Assembly (NCBI RefSeq): GCF_000759445.1
Contig: NZ_JRMB01000001.1
Span: 2,480,001-2,544,000, forward strand
Length of the DNA: 64,000 nucleotides
From: Pseudomonas lutea
GTDB taxonomy: Bacteria > Pseudomonadota > Gammaproteobacteria > Pseudomonadales > Pseudomonadaceae
Direction: 5' to 3'
Within the stretch, counting starts at the first letter, position 1. The number at the start of each line of letters is the position of its first letter. This document shows, in pieces, positions 10,665 to 18,413 of the stretch. The position numbers were made by a program, and so were the translations under genes. The notes below the pieces were generated by a model. The model was given only the letters and a program-made list of their open reading frames with translations. It ran no database searches and had not been told where the DNA came from.

Positions 10665-11012
10665 AGATCAAGGGCGTCTGCCTAACGGCAGAGCGTTTCG
10701 CCTTCGGCGAGTTACTTGGAAAGGCACCCCAAGTAACCAAGGGTGCTTGCTCCTGGTTTGGCTCCTCCTGCGTCGGAGTACCCTCACTCCGGTCTCGCTC
10801 CGTGGGCCCGCTGCCGTCCGCCATCCATGGCGGGGGGCAGCTCTCGCCGCATCCATGCGGCTCGGCCCACTCCACGAGACCTGCGTTCAGCCTGCACCCA
10901 AGTCGCGATTGGCGGTGTCTGGGCTTTTTGCGTATGAAGATCAAAAGCAGATCACAAGCAGATCAAAAGCAGATCAAAAGCAGATCAAAAGCTTCCCGGC
11001 TGAAGCCGGTCC
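10665..11012 (-). repeat. Composite repeat core, copy A (reverse orientation)
   Basis: Read on the minus strand: a REP (GGACCGGCTTCAGCCGGGAA), five GATC-containing units of exactly 11 bp (GATC at 10939, 10950, 10961, 10972, 10983), then a conserved block starting CGCGACTTGGGTGCAGGCTG. Hairpins follow at 10846-10861 (GCCGCAT/ATGCGGC) and 10810-10841 (GCTGCC with inner CGCCAT). Next come a GTTACTTGG/CCAAGTAAC hairpin, TCGCC/GGCGA and a terminal TCTGCC/GGCAGA stem at 10677-10692. Copies B and C share this order. It fills the gap between converging livF and the LysR gene. Protein-like frames cross it, but they are not preserved among copies. Confidence 0.88.
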
Positions 11013-11100
11013 TACTGGGCGCCGCCGGGTTTACAGAGGTTGCCGCTGGTGCCACTGACTGCATGCGTTGCTTTTTGTAGGACCGGCTTTAGCCGGGAAG
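10992..11100. repeat. REPIN: inverted pair of CTTCCCGGCTGAAGCCGGTC-type REPs
   Basis: CTTCCCGGCTGAAGCCGGTC at 10992-11011 faces GACCGGCTTTAGCCGGGAAG at 11081-11100. The left arm doubles as the end of repeat copy A. The spacer is about 70 bp and contains CTGACTGCATGC, also seen near copy B. Confidence 0.85.
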
Positions 11101-11144
11101 AGGCCAGTTGACGCACTGGAATTTTTGATTGTTTAAACCTGTCT

Positions 11145-11193
11145 GATCGTTCCCACGCTCCGCGTGGTAATGCATCCTGTGACGCTCCGCGTC
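11145..11193 (-). repeat. 49-bp hairpin module, copy A
   Basis: GATCGTTCCCACGCTCCGCG is followed by TGGTAATGCATCC and a second GACGCTCCGCGTC palindrome. The same module, reverse-complemented, occurs at 33512-33560 and 58867-58915. It always stands upstream of the composite core in the core's own orientation. Confidence 0.85.
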
Positions 11194-11235
11194 AGCTTTA
11201 CCTCTCCCCACCAACGAGGCCGACCCTCCTAGCCG

Positions 11236-12144
11236 TCAAAGCTTTTCCAAAGCCGCTGTGCTGCGTTCGAACCATTCGCTCAGATAATCCGCCATGACTT
11301 GCACACGCCTCGGCACCCGCCCTTCGAAGGGATGGACCAGGTACAGCGACGATACCGGTGTCTGGTAGTCGCGCAGCAGCCACTGTAAACGGCCGTCTTT
11401 CAATTCTTCATGGACCATGTACGACGGCAGTCGCGCGATGCCGGCGCCGACCAGTGCGGCTTTTTTGAGGAGGCCGTAGTGGTTGCTGGCGAACGTGCCA
11501 CGGACGTTGATGCGGGTCAGTTGGTGCTGCTGATGGTAGGTCCACGACTCGCGCCCTGTGTTGTGGCTGTTGAGCAGGCACCGGTGTGCGCGAAGTTCTT
11601 CCGGCGTTTGCGGCGTGCCCTGTCTGGCCAGGTATTCGGGGCTGGCGCAGGTCAGTTCCTGCAGGGCCAACAGCGGCTTGGCCACTAACCGCTCGTCGAT
11701 GCCGACGCTGGAGCGGATCCCCAGATCGAAGCCGTCCCGGCGCAGGTCGCGATAGTGGTTGTTGAGGTCCAGTTCCACCTGCACGTCTGGGTAGGCCTGA
11801 GCGAACTCGGTAAGCAAGCCTTCAAAAACGGTTTCGCCCAACGACACCGGCACCGTCAGCCGCACGCTGCCGATCAGGCTTTCACCGAGGCACGCCATCG
11901 CGTCCCGAATACGATCCCGTTGCGCCAGCAGCGCGCGAGCCTCGGGCAGCAGGATGGCGCCTGCCGAGGTCAGGGTCAGGCTGCGCGTGGTGCGGTGGAG
12001 CAGCGTCACGCCAAAGTTCTTTTCCAGCTTGCTGATGCGCTTGGACAGCTGACTGGTGCTGGTGTCCAGCCACTGCGCTGCCAGCGTGAAGCTATTGGCC
12101 TCCACCAGCAGCGCGAACGCCGCGAGGTCGTCCATTTCGCTCAT
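11236..12144 (-). CDS. LysR family transcriptional regulator
   Basis: A 302-residue LysR-type DNA-binding regulator. The N-terminal winged HTH covers about residues 3-60 (LVEANSFTLAAQWLDTSTSQ, SKRISKLEKNFG, LLHRTTRSLTLT). The rest is a substrate-binding-like effector domain of the CrgA/AaeR-like class. The ATG at 12144 is chosen over an open upstream extension because GGAAACA precedes it and the HTH begins right after. It is divergent, across 104 bp, from a short-chain dehydrogenase that it probably controls, the usual LysR layout. The effector is unknown. Confidence 0.9.
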   Translation of the reverse strand: MSEMDDLAAFALLVEANSFTLAAQWLDTSTSQLSKRISKLEKNFGVTLLHRTTRSLTLTSAGAILLPEARALLAQRDRIRDAMACLGESLIGSVRLTVPVSLGETVFEGLLTEFAQAYPDVQVELDLNNHYRDLRRDGFDLGIRSSVGIDERLVAKPLLALQELTCASPEYLARQGTPQTPEELRAHRCLLNSHNTGRESWTYHQQHQLTRINVRGTFASNHYGLLKKAALVGAGIARLPSYMVHEELKDGRLQWLLRDYQTPVSSLYLVHPFEGRVPRRVQVMADYLSEWFERSTAALEKL

Positions 12145-12248
12145 GATTGTTTCCTTTCTGACAAAGCGGGATTGCCGTTTAGGCCCTGTTTCGGTGGTAA
12201 CGGGCGGCCCAGACTGGGTCACCGTCCAGAGAAGAGGAAAACCGCATC

Positions 12249-12848
12249 ATGAAAATCCTGTTGATTGGCGCCAGCGGCACCATTGGCTCGGCGATCCAGA
12301 AGGAATTGGCGCCCCGCCATGAGATCGTCCGCATTGGAAGAAACGGCCCGGACGAGCACGTCGATATTAGTGACAGCGACTCGATCCGCAAACTATTCGA
12401 ACGGACGGGCTCTTTCGACGCATTGATTTGTGCGGCCGGCAATGTCACGTTCGCGCCGCTCGGCGAAATGACCGCCGACTCTTTTGCCCTGGGTCTGCGT
12501 GACAAACTGATGGGGCAGGTCAATTTGCTGCTGATCGGCCGGGAATACGCCAACGACGCAGCGTCCTTCACGTTCACGACCGGAATCACCAGCGTTGACC
12601 CGATTCGCACCTGCGCGTCGGCCAGCCTGGTCAATGGCGCGATCGACGCATTCGTGCGTGCCGCTGCCATCGAGATGCCGCGTGGGATGCGGGTCAACTC
12701 GGTCAGCCCCAACGTGCTGGTCGAAGCGATGGGCAGTTACGCGCCCTACTTCCGTGGCTTCAAGCCAGTTCCGGCAGCGGATGTAGCGCTGGCGTATGCC
12801 AAAAGTGTCGAAGGGCTACAAACCGGACAGACCTATCAGGTTGGCTAA
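12249..12848 (+). CDS. Short-chain dehydrogenase/reductase, atypical (no YxxxK)
   Basis: A 199-residue Rossmann-fold protein. The nucleotide-binding motif is GASGTIG at residues 7-13, and the NAG-like element is CAAGNV. The usual catalytic Tyr-x-x-x-Lys is absent: the equivalent stretch reads TCASASLVNGAIDAFV after a TTGITS serine strand. This fits the short Lin1944-like SDR subgroup, whose active site is incomplete. AAGAGGAA lies about 10 bases before the ATG. It is divergent from the LysR regulator. The substrate and even catalytic competence are uncertain. Confidence 0.85.
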   Translation: MKILLIGASGTIGSAIQKELAPRHEIVRIGRNGPDEHVDISDSDSIRKLFERTGSFDALICAAGNVTFAPLGEMTADSFALGLRDKLMGQVNLLLIGREYANDAASFTFTTGITSVDPIRTCASASLVNGAIDAFVRAAAIEMPRGMRVNSVSPNVLVEAMGSYAPYFRGFKPVPAADVALAYAKSVEGLQTGQTYQVG

Positions 12849-12910
12849 TCGCCCCTTGTGATGAACGAGCAGGCTGAGTAACGTGGCGGCACTTGTCTGG
12901 AGACCGCCCC

Positions 12911-13591
12911 ATGTCCGCTGCTCGTTCTGCCCTGATGTTTGCCTTGTTGCCCGTGTTTGCCGGCTGCCAGTTGATGCCGTCACCTTCCGCTGACAACAAG
13001 GTATCGACTGCCGGCATGATCCGCATGCAGGGCACCCTCAGCGGAGACGGCGGCAAGCTGTTCTTCGCCCCGTGCAACGAACAGCGACGCTACGCGGTGT
13101 CCGACAAGGGCAACACCGGCATCCTCCAGGAAGCCGCCTCGGTGGTAGACAAAAACGGCAAGGCGTTCGCCGATGTACGCGGCAACTTTGTCGCCAGCAA
13201 AGCCCAGGGCAGTGACGGCCAGGCCGACCTTTATCAGCTTTACCGCGTCGAGCGGCCGAGCGGCGCCTGCGAAGACCCCAACTTCAAGCGCTTGACCATT
13301 CATGCCAGCGGCAATGGCCCGAAGTGGAACCTCAACGCGAGTGGCAAGGGCCTGGTGCTTGAGCGTGAAGGCAAGGAACCGTTCGCCGTGCCCTACATGG
13401 AAGAACAGATGCCAGAGGGCCGTTTCAATCTGATCACCGACGCCAACAACCAGCATGTCGAGCTGTACGTCGCGCCGCTGCGTTGCGTGGACCCCTCGAA
13501 CGGCTCTGTCCAGCACCTCACTGCCGAACTGCGGGTCAATGGCCAGGTTCAGCGCGGTTGCGCCTACTTCGGGGCCATGCGCAACGACTGA
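12911..13591 (+). CDS. Putative lipoprotein, uncharacterised
   Basis: A 226-residue protein starting MSAARSALMFALLPVFAGC, a signal peptide ending in a lipobox-like FAGC, so probably a periplasm-facing lipoprotein. The mature part has recognisable repeats of small beta-rich stretches and several cysteines (APCNEQRRY, SGACEDP, LRCVDP, GCAYFG). The ATG at 12911 is chosen because the signal peptide begins there. I cannot assign a function; it may belong to the COG3650-like lipoproteins. It is followed by a REPIN. Its neighbours are functionally unrelated. Confidence 0.7.
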   Translation: MSAARSALMFALLPVFAGCQLMPSPSADNKVSTAGMIRMQGTLSGDGGKLFFAPCNEQRRYAVSDKGNTGILQEAASVVDKNGKAFADVRGNFVASKAQGSDGQADLYQLYRVERPSGACEDPNFKRLTIHASGNGPKWNLNASGKGLVLEREGKEPFAVPYMEEQMPEGRFNLITDANNQHVELYVAPLRCVDPSNGSVQHLTAELRVNGQVQRGCAYFGAMRND

Positions 13592-13602
13592 TGCCTGTCT
13601 TT

Positions 13603-13690
13603 TGCAGGAGCGCGCTTGCTCGCGAGCGCGTTCCCGGAAGCACATCCCTGACCACTGCCCGGCAGAATCGCGGCCAAGCGCGCTCCTGCA
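13603..13690. repeat. REPIN: TGCAGGAGCGCGCTTGCTCG-type pair
   Basis: The left arm TGCAGGAGCGCGCTTGCTCG and the right arm CCAAGCGCGCTCCTGCA face each other across about 50 bp, in the gap after the lipoprotein gene. Confidence 0.85.
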
Positions 13691-13737
13691 CTGCTTCGCC
13701 CGTCACCTGCTTACACCGTTCGCCCCGAAATGTGGCT

Positions 13738-13743
13738 TATAAT
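13738..13743 (+). promoter_or_regulatory. Candidate -10 box (TATAAT)
   Basis: A perfect TATAAT lies 57 bp upstream of the FAD-oxidoreductase start codon. No good -35 hexamer is present at 16-18 bp; TTACAC at 13711 is too far away. It may need an activator. Confidence 0.4.
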
Positions 13744-13799
13744 CGCCCGCTCTTGTAGTGCTGCCGGGCCGATCCTGCGGCCCGAAACCGGATTTTTAA

Positions 13800-15413
13800 A
13801 TGTTACGAATCACCGAATTCAAACTGCCGCTAGACCACGCGGACGACGAACTGCGCCCTGCACTTCTGCAACGCCTGGCCATCGGCAGCGACGAGCTTCT
13901 GGATTTCACCCTGTTCAAGCGCAGTTACGATGCGCGCAAGAAATCCACTGAGCTGCAGTTCATTTACACCATCGACTTTCAAGTGCGTGACGAGCCGGCC
14001 CTGCTCAAGCGCTTGAGCCACGACAAACACATCGGCCCGGCCCCGGACGTCAGCTACAAGATGGTCGGCAACGCCCCGGCCGACCTGAGCGAGCGCCCGC
14101 TGGTGGTCGGTTTTGGTCCGTGCGGCATTTTTGCCGGCCTTTTGCTGGCGCAGATGGGCTTCAAGCCGATCATCCTGGAGCGCGGCACCGAAGTCCGTCA
14201 GCGCACCAAAGACACTTGGGGCCTGTGGCGCAAGAACGTGCTCAACCCCGAGTCCAACGTGCAGTTTGGTGAGGGCGGCGCAGGCACCTTTTCCGACGGC
14301 AAGCTGTACAGCCAGATCAAAGACCCGAAATTCATCGGCCGCAAGGTGCTACACGAGCTCGTCAAGGCCGGCGCGCCCGATGAAATCCTCTACGTCAGCA
14401 AACCCCACATCGGCACATTCCGACTGACCGGGGTGGTGGAGAACATGCGTCATCAGATCGTGGCGCTGGGCGGTGAAGTGCGTTTCCAGCAACGCGTGAC
14501 GGACGTGCTCATCGAGGACGGCCAGATGCAGGGCGTGGTGCTCGACAGCGGCGAGCGCATCGATTCCCGGCATGTGATCCTGGCGTTGGGTCACAGTGCC
14601 CGCGACACTTTCCGCATGCTCCATGGGCGCGGCGTGTACATGGAGGCCAAACCGTTTTCGGTGGGCTTCCGCATCGAGCATCCTCAAGGCTTGATCGACC
14701 GCGCCCGTCTGGGCAAATACGCCGGTCATCCCAAGCTCGGCGCCGCCGATTACAAATTGGTACACCACGCCAGCAACGGCCGGTCGGTCTACAGCTTCTG
14801 CATGTGTCCGGGCGGCACTGTCGTCGCAGCAACGTCAGAGCCGAACCGCGTCGTGACCAATGGCATGAGCCAGTACTCGCGCAACGAGCGCAACGCCAAC
14901 TCGGGCATTGTGGTGGGCATCACTCCGGAAGAGGATTACCCGGGTAGCCCATTGGCAGGCATCGAGCTGCAGGAGCGCCTGGAGTCGCATGCCTACCTGA
15001 TGGGCGGCGAAACCTACGAAGCCCCCGCGCAGCTGGTCGGTGACTTCATCGCCGGCAAGGCGTCGACAGCCTTGGGCCAGGTGGAGCCTTCCTACAAGCC
15101 CGGCGTCAAGCTGACCGACCTCGCCGACGCTTTGCCTGCGTTCGCGATCGAAGCCATCCGGGAGGCGCTGCCGGCTTTCGAGAAGCAGATCAAAGGTTTC
15201 TCACAGCACGACGCGATCCTGACCGGCATCGAGACGCGCACATCCTCGCCGCTGCGGATCACCCGAGGCGAAGACTTGCAGAGCCTCAACGTCAAAGGCC
15301 TTTTCCCGGCGGGAGAAGGCGCAGGGTACGCGGGCGGCATCCTGTCGGCGGGGGTCGACGGCATTCGCATTGCGGAAGCTCTGGCGCGCAGCATGTTGGG
15401 GATGACCCACTAA
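13800..15413 (+). CDS. NAD(P)/FAD-dependent oxidoreductase (COG2509 type)
   Basis: A 537-residue flavoprotein. An N-terminal domain of about 95 residues precedes the dinucleotide-binding motif VVGFGPCGIFAGLLLAQMG. Next are a conserved GEGGAGTFSDGKLYSQIKD block and a C-terminal FAD-contact motif GLFPAGEGAGYAGGILSAGV. This matches the family of uncharacterised FAD-dependent dehydrogenases (COG2509), whose substrate is unknown. The length is normal. The ATG at 13800 has no strong Shine-Dalgarno. It is monocistronic between two REPIN-containing gaps. Confidence 0.88.
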   Translation: MLRITEFKLPLDHADDELRPALLQRLAIGSDELLDFTLFKRSYDARKKSTELQFIYTIDFQVRDEPALLKRLSHDKHIGPAPDVSYKMVGNAPADLSERPLVVGFGPCGIFAGLLLAQMGFKPIILERGTEVRQRTKDTWGLWRKNVLNPESNVQFGEGGAGTFSDGKLYSQIKDPKFIGRKVLHELVKAGAPDEILYVSKPHIGTFRLTGVVENMRHQIVALGGEVRFQQRVTDVLIEDGQMQGVVLDSGERIDSRHVILALGHSARDTFRMLHGRGVYMEAKPFSVGFRIEHPQGLIDRARLGKYAGHPKLGAADYKLVHHASNGRSVYSFCMCPGGTVVAATSEPNRVVTNGMSQYSRNERNANSGIVVGITPEEDYPGSPLAGIELQERLESHAYLMGGETYEAPAQLVGDFIAGKASTALGQVEPSYKPGVKLTDLADALPAFAIEAIREALPAFEKQIKGFSQHDAILTGIETRTSSPLRITRGEDLQSLNVKGLFPAGEGAGYAGGILSAGVDGIRIAEALARSMLGMTH

Positions 15414-15477
15414 ACCGCCCACAAGGTAACGCCCTACAGCCTCGTGAGTCAGTTTGCCGGACGCGTAAATGACCAAC

Positions 15478-15574
15478 CGCGTTCGCCAGCAAGCCGGCTC
15501 CTAAGATTCGCATATGCCGCAGATTTCAGAGGGTGTCCGGAAAAACTGTAGGAGCCGGCTTGCTGGCGAACCGG
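15478..15574. repeat. REPIN: TGTAGGAGCCGGCTTGCTGG-type pair
   Basis: GTTCGCCAGCAAGCCGGCTC (from 15481) faces TGTAGGAGCCGGCTTGCTGG (15547 on) across roughly 40 bp. It occupies the 369-bp gap between the FAD oxidoreductase and the slyB-like gene. The rest of that gap has no recognisable gene. Confidence 0.88.
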
Positions 15575-15712
15575 TTGGAGTGTTGCGCCAGCGCGAACGG
15601 TTGTCGCTAGGTCTACCCTGGCAGCACCATGCCTGCCCCGCGGTTCAGGGCGGTGGCGTGCTGCTCATCGGCCCTGCATTCAGACGCCACATGAACGAGA
15701 GCAGATGAAACG

Positions 15713-15739
15713 AAAACGCCCCGAATCATCGGGGCGTTT
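15713..15739 (-). terminator. Rho-independent terminator after the SlyB-like gene
   Basis: On the minus strand: stem ACGCCCCGA / TCGGGGCGT followed by TTTTCG. It lies 44 bases past the stop of the minus-strand lipoprotein gene. The plus-strand side also ends in TTT. Confidence 0.8.
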
Positions 15740-15782
15740 CAGTCAGCGGATTGAAGGTCCGCCTTGTGAGCGACAGCTCGGC

Positions 15783-16247
15783 TTAGTGACTGACGCGGCT
15801 GGTGCCGTTGACCGTCATGATGCGGACGCGCTCACCAACCCGGAAGATCTCGTTCTCTTGAACTTCCTGCACGTAGGCGCGCATGGTGCCGTCATCTTCC
15901 CGCACGGTGATCTCAACGCCCTGCGCACGGGTCAGGCCACCTTCAGCCGCCGAGCCCAGCAAACCGCCGGCGACTGCACCGATCACCGCAGTCACGATGC
16001 TGCCACGGCCGCCGCCGATGGCGCTGCCGCCGACGCCGCCAACAATGGCGCCCGCGCCCGCGCCGATCGGGGTTTTGGTGCCTTCAATCTTCACCGGGCG
16101 CAGCGACTCGATGGTGCCCAGGCGTACGGTCTGCACCTGGCGAGCTTCGTCGCGCGAGTACGAGTCACCGGTGAGGCTCGAAGTACAGCCGCCCAGCGTC
16201 AACGCCATGGCGGTGAACGAAGCAACCAACAGAACAGACTTGCGCAT
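15783..16247 (-). CDS. slyB: SlyB-like outer membrane lipoprotein (glycine zipper)
   Basis: A 154-residue lipoprotein: MRKSVLLVASFTAMALTLGG ends at the lipobox LGGC. Residues about 60-105 form a glycine zipper (GAGAGAIVGGVGGSAIGGG and a second GAVAGGLLGSAAEGG), typical of the SlyB/Rcs 17-kDa antigen family. The C-terminal domain (GVEITVREDDGTMRAYVQE) is also typical. The ATG at 16247 has GGAG 8 bases upstream. Outer-membrane integrity is the family role; the specific function here is inferred. Confidence 0.85.
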   Translation of the reverse strand: MRKSVLLVASFTAMALTLGGCTSSLTGDSYSRDEARQVQTVRLGTIESLRPVKIEGTKTPIGAGAGAIVGGVGGSAIGGGRGSIVTAVIGAVAGGLLGSAAEGGLTRAQGVEITVREDDGTMRAYVQEVQENEIFRVGERVRIMTVNGTSRVSH

Positions 16248-16463
16248 AACAGTATCTCCAGAGGAACAGGTAGCCATTAGACTCTGCGACGTTAATCGAT
16301 GTCACGGTCCTGTACCGATAATTTACGTTTATTCAGCCGTGATACAGCAACCCGTCCACGTCTCAAACAATGGACGGCAGCGCCAGGCATTGATTCAAAT
16401 AAAAGTGTGACAGAGGCCCTGCCCCATGGCCTTTTACCTGACCGCCGGCACGTTGAGCCGGGG

Positions 16464-17111
16464 CTAAGGCGCCAGACGCTCGCGCTGCCACGTCTCTTGC
16501 ACCAACCGGTAATTGAGGCGGTCATGCAGGCGACTGGGGCGCCCTTGCCAGAACTCGATGCGATCCGCGACGAGGCGGTAACCGCCCCAGTGCTCGGGAC
16601 ACTCGGGTTGCAAATCGCTGAATCGGGCCTCGGTGGCTCTGAGCAGGCCTTCAAGTTCTTCACGGTCGGCGATAACCCGGCTCTGCGGCGATGCCCATGC
16701 GCCGAGTCGGCTGCCGAGCGGGCGGATCTGGAAGTAAGCGTTGGACTCTTCGTGGCTGACTCTTGCCACCCGCCCCTCGATCCGCACCTGACGTTCCAGG
16801 GTGGGCCAGAAGAATGTCATGGCGGCGAAGGGCCGCTCGCTCAGCTGCTGACCTTTGGCACTCTCATAGTTGGAGAAGAACGTAAAGCCGTGGGCATCGA
16901 GCCCCTTGAGCAGCAAGACCCGGCAGTGGGGACGACCGTCAACGTCAACGGTCGCCAGCGTCATGGCATTGGCTTCGACAGGCGCCTGCTCCGTTTCGAC
17001 CGCCTCGTCAAACCAGCGGCGAAACAGCGCGAAGGGTTCTTCCGGTGCCTGGGCTTCGGTCAAACCTTCGCGGGCATAATTACGGCGCATATCGGCCAGA
17101 TGCTGGCTCAT
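16464..17111 (-). CDS. pdxH: Pyridoxamine 5'-phosphate oxidase
   Basis: A 215-residue FMN enzyme that makes pyridoxal 5'-phosphate from PNP or PMP. Family motifs are complete: [19 protein letters not shown], an FMN-contact [16 protein letters not shown], the GAWASPQS loop and the C-terminal [16 protein letters not shown] signature. The ATG at 17111 is preferred to the GTG one codon earlier because AAGGAAGG lies at proper spacing. It is followed on the same strand by the SlyB-like gene across about 216 bp. Confidence 0.95.
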   Translation of the reverse strand: MSQHLADMRRNYAREGLTEAQAPEEPFALFRRWFDEAVETEQAPVEANAMTLATVDVDGRPHCRVLLLKGLDAHGFTFFSNYESAKGQQLSERPFAAMTFFWPTLERQVRIEGRVARVSHEESNAYFQIRPLGSRLGAWASPQSRVIADREELEGLLRATEARFSDLQPECPEHWGGYRLVADRIEFWQGRPSRLHDRLNYRLVQETWQRERLAP

Positions 17112-17159
17112 CACTGCCTTCCTTTATCGAGATCCGTGAGCGGGATCCCGATAATAACC

Positions 17160-18263
17160 TCAGTTGCCGGCCTGAGCATCCGGGGCGGGTTTCTTGGCCG
17201 CAGCTTTGGCAGGCGCTGCCTTGGCTTTCACCGGCGCAGCCTTCTTCACCGGGGCTTTTTTAGCCGCAGGCGCTTTGGCTGCGGAAGCCTTGCTCGCAAC
17301 GGCTTTCTTGGCCGGTGCAGCCGATTTGGCAGGTGCAGCGGCCTTGGCCGGAGCAGCAACCGGGGCGGGAGCCGGGGCGTTGGCAGTTTGCACGGCCAGC
17401 AGGGTCGGCGCTGGCGGCAAGTTGTACTTGGCCATTTGGGCAACCATGGTGTCTTGCGGGGTGAGGATGATTTCAACACGACGGTTCAGGGCACGACCCG
17501 GGGCGCTGTCGCTGGCTGCGCGCGGCATGTCGGCGCCCATGCCACGCAGGCTCAGACGGTTACGCTGCAGGCCGCTGAGGCGGAAAATCGCCGCGACCGA
17601 CTGGGCACGCTGCTGGCTGATCTTGAGGTCGGCATCGCTGGCGACATCGCTGTGGCCCAACACCAGAACGGCGGCGCGCTGGTCGACTTCAACGATCTTG
17701 GCCATGCGGCTGATCGGGCCAAGGTTGGTCGGCAGGAGCATTTCCGGACGCTTCGGATTGAAGGTGCTGTCGACGGGCGCGGTCACCACGAGAATGTCGT
17801 CACGGCGCTCGAGCTGGAACTGGCTGTCCTTGATCGCTTCGCGCACTTTCGGCTCGTTCAGGTCCAGCCACGCCTGGGTGACCTTGGGGTCGATCTTCGG
17901 CAGCACTGGCGCCGCGTCTTTCCTGGCCTCGCTGGCCCCGAACGGCCACCACCACTTGGCGCCGTCATTGGCTTGAGCGACGGCCGGAGCGACAGGCTGG
18001 GTTGCAGCGACCTCGGGCTTCTTCTCGGTGACGCCATGGTCCGAACCGAACGGCCAGTACCAACGCGTGCCGGTTTCGGCCTGAGACTTCGCTACCTGCG
18101 CCGCCACTGGACTTGGTGCCTGAGTTGCCGGAGCGGCATCCGCACCTTTGCCCGAGCCGAACGACCACCAGTGATCGTTACTGGCTGATTGATCCTGAGG
18201 GGTTTGTGCACAGCCGGTGACGGCGAGGCACAGAGCAAATGCGAGACTTTTGTTGGCTGACAT
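17160..18263 (-). CDS. OmpA-family lipoprotein with W-W-x-F-G repeats and a Lys/Ala-rich tail
   Basis: A 367-residue protein. A lipoprotein signal ends at LAVTGC (Cys18). The N-terminal linker holds three short related motifs: HWWSFGSGKG (about 31-40), RWYWPFGSDHG (about 67-77) and KWWWPFGASEA (about 103-113). The OmpA-like peptidoglycan-binding domain follows at about 190-290, with ALNRRVEIILTP at its end. The last 60 or so residues are a Lys/Ala/Pro-rich histone-H1-like tail (repeats such as KAAPVKAKAAPAKAAAKK). The domain suggests anchoring of outer membrane to peptidoglycan. The aromatic repeats and the basic tail are unusual for the family. Confidence 0.8.
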   Translation of the reverse strand: MSANKSLAFALCLAVTGCAQTPQDQSASNDHWWSFGSGKGADAAPATQAPSPVAAQVAKSQAETGTRWYWPFGSDHGVTEKKPEVAATQPVAPAVAQANDGAKWWWPFGASEARKDAAPVLPKIDPKVTQAWLDLNEPKVREAIKDSQFQLERRDDILVVTAPVDSTFNPKRPEMLLPTNLGPISRMAKIVEVDQRAAVLVLGHSDVASDADLKISQQRAQSVAAIFRLSGLQRNRLSLRGMGADMPRAASDSAPGRALNRRVEIILTPQDTMVAQMAKYNLPPAPTLLAVQTANAPAPAPVAAPAKAAAPAKSAAPAKKAVASKASAAKAPAAKKAPVKKAAPVKAKAAPAKAAAKKPAPDAQAGN

Positions 18264-18413
18264 GGGTGACCCACACAAATAATTGATCAGAAAATGAACG
18301 AAGCAGCGCTCATATAACACGCATAAAGGCGGTTTTGGAAAAAGAAACCGCCCTACGGTTCGGTTAACTAAGATTAACTGACAGTCGGTAGAACAAGCAC
18401 TTAACGACGAAAC

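Noticed and set aside
10657..10944. Three short protein-like frames in the composite repeat as genes
   Set aside because: The frame is not conserved among copies, while hairpins are kept by compensated changes.
16299..18188. Plus-strand open frame of about 629 codons antisense to pdxH and the OmpA lipoprotein
   Set aside because: It is the shadow of two well-supported minus-strand genes in GC-rich DNA, with no ribosome site and low-complexity translation.
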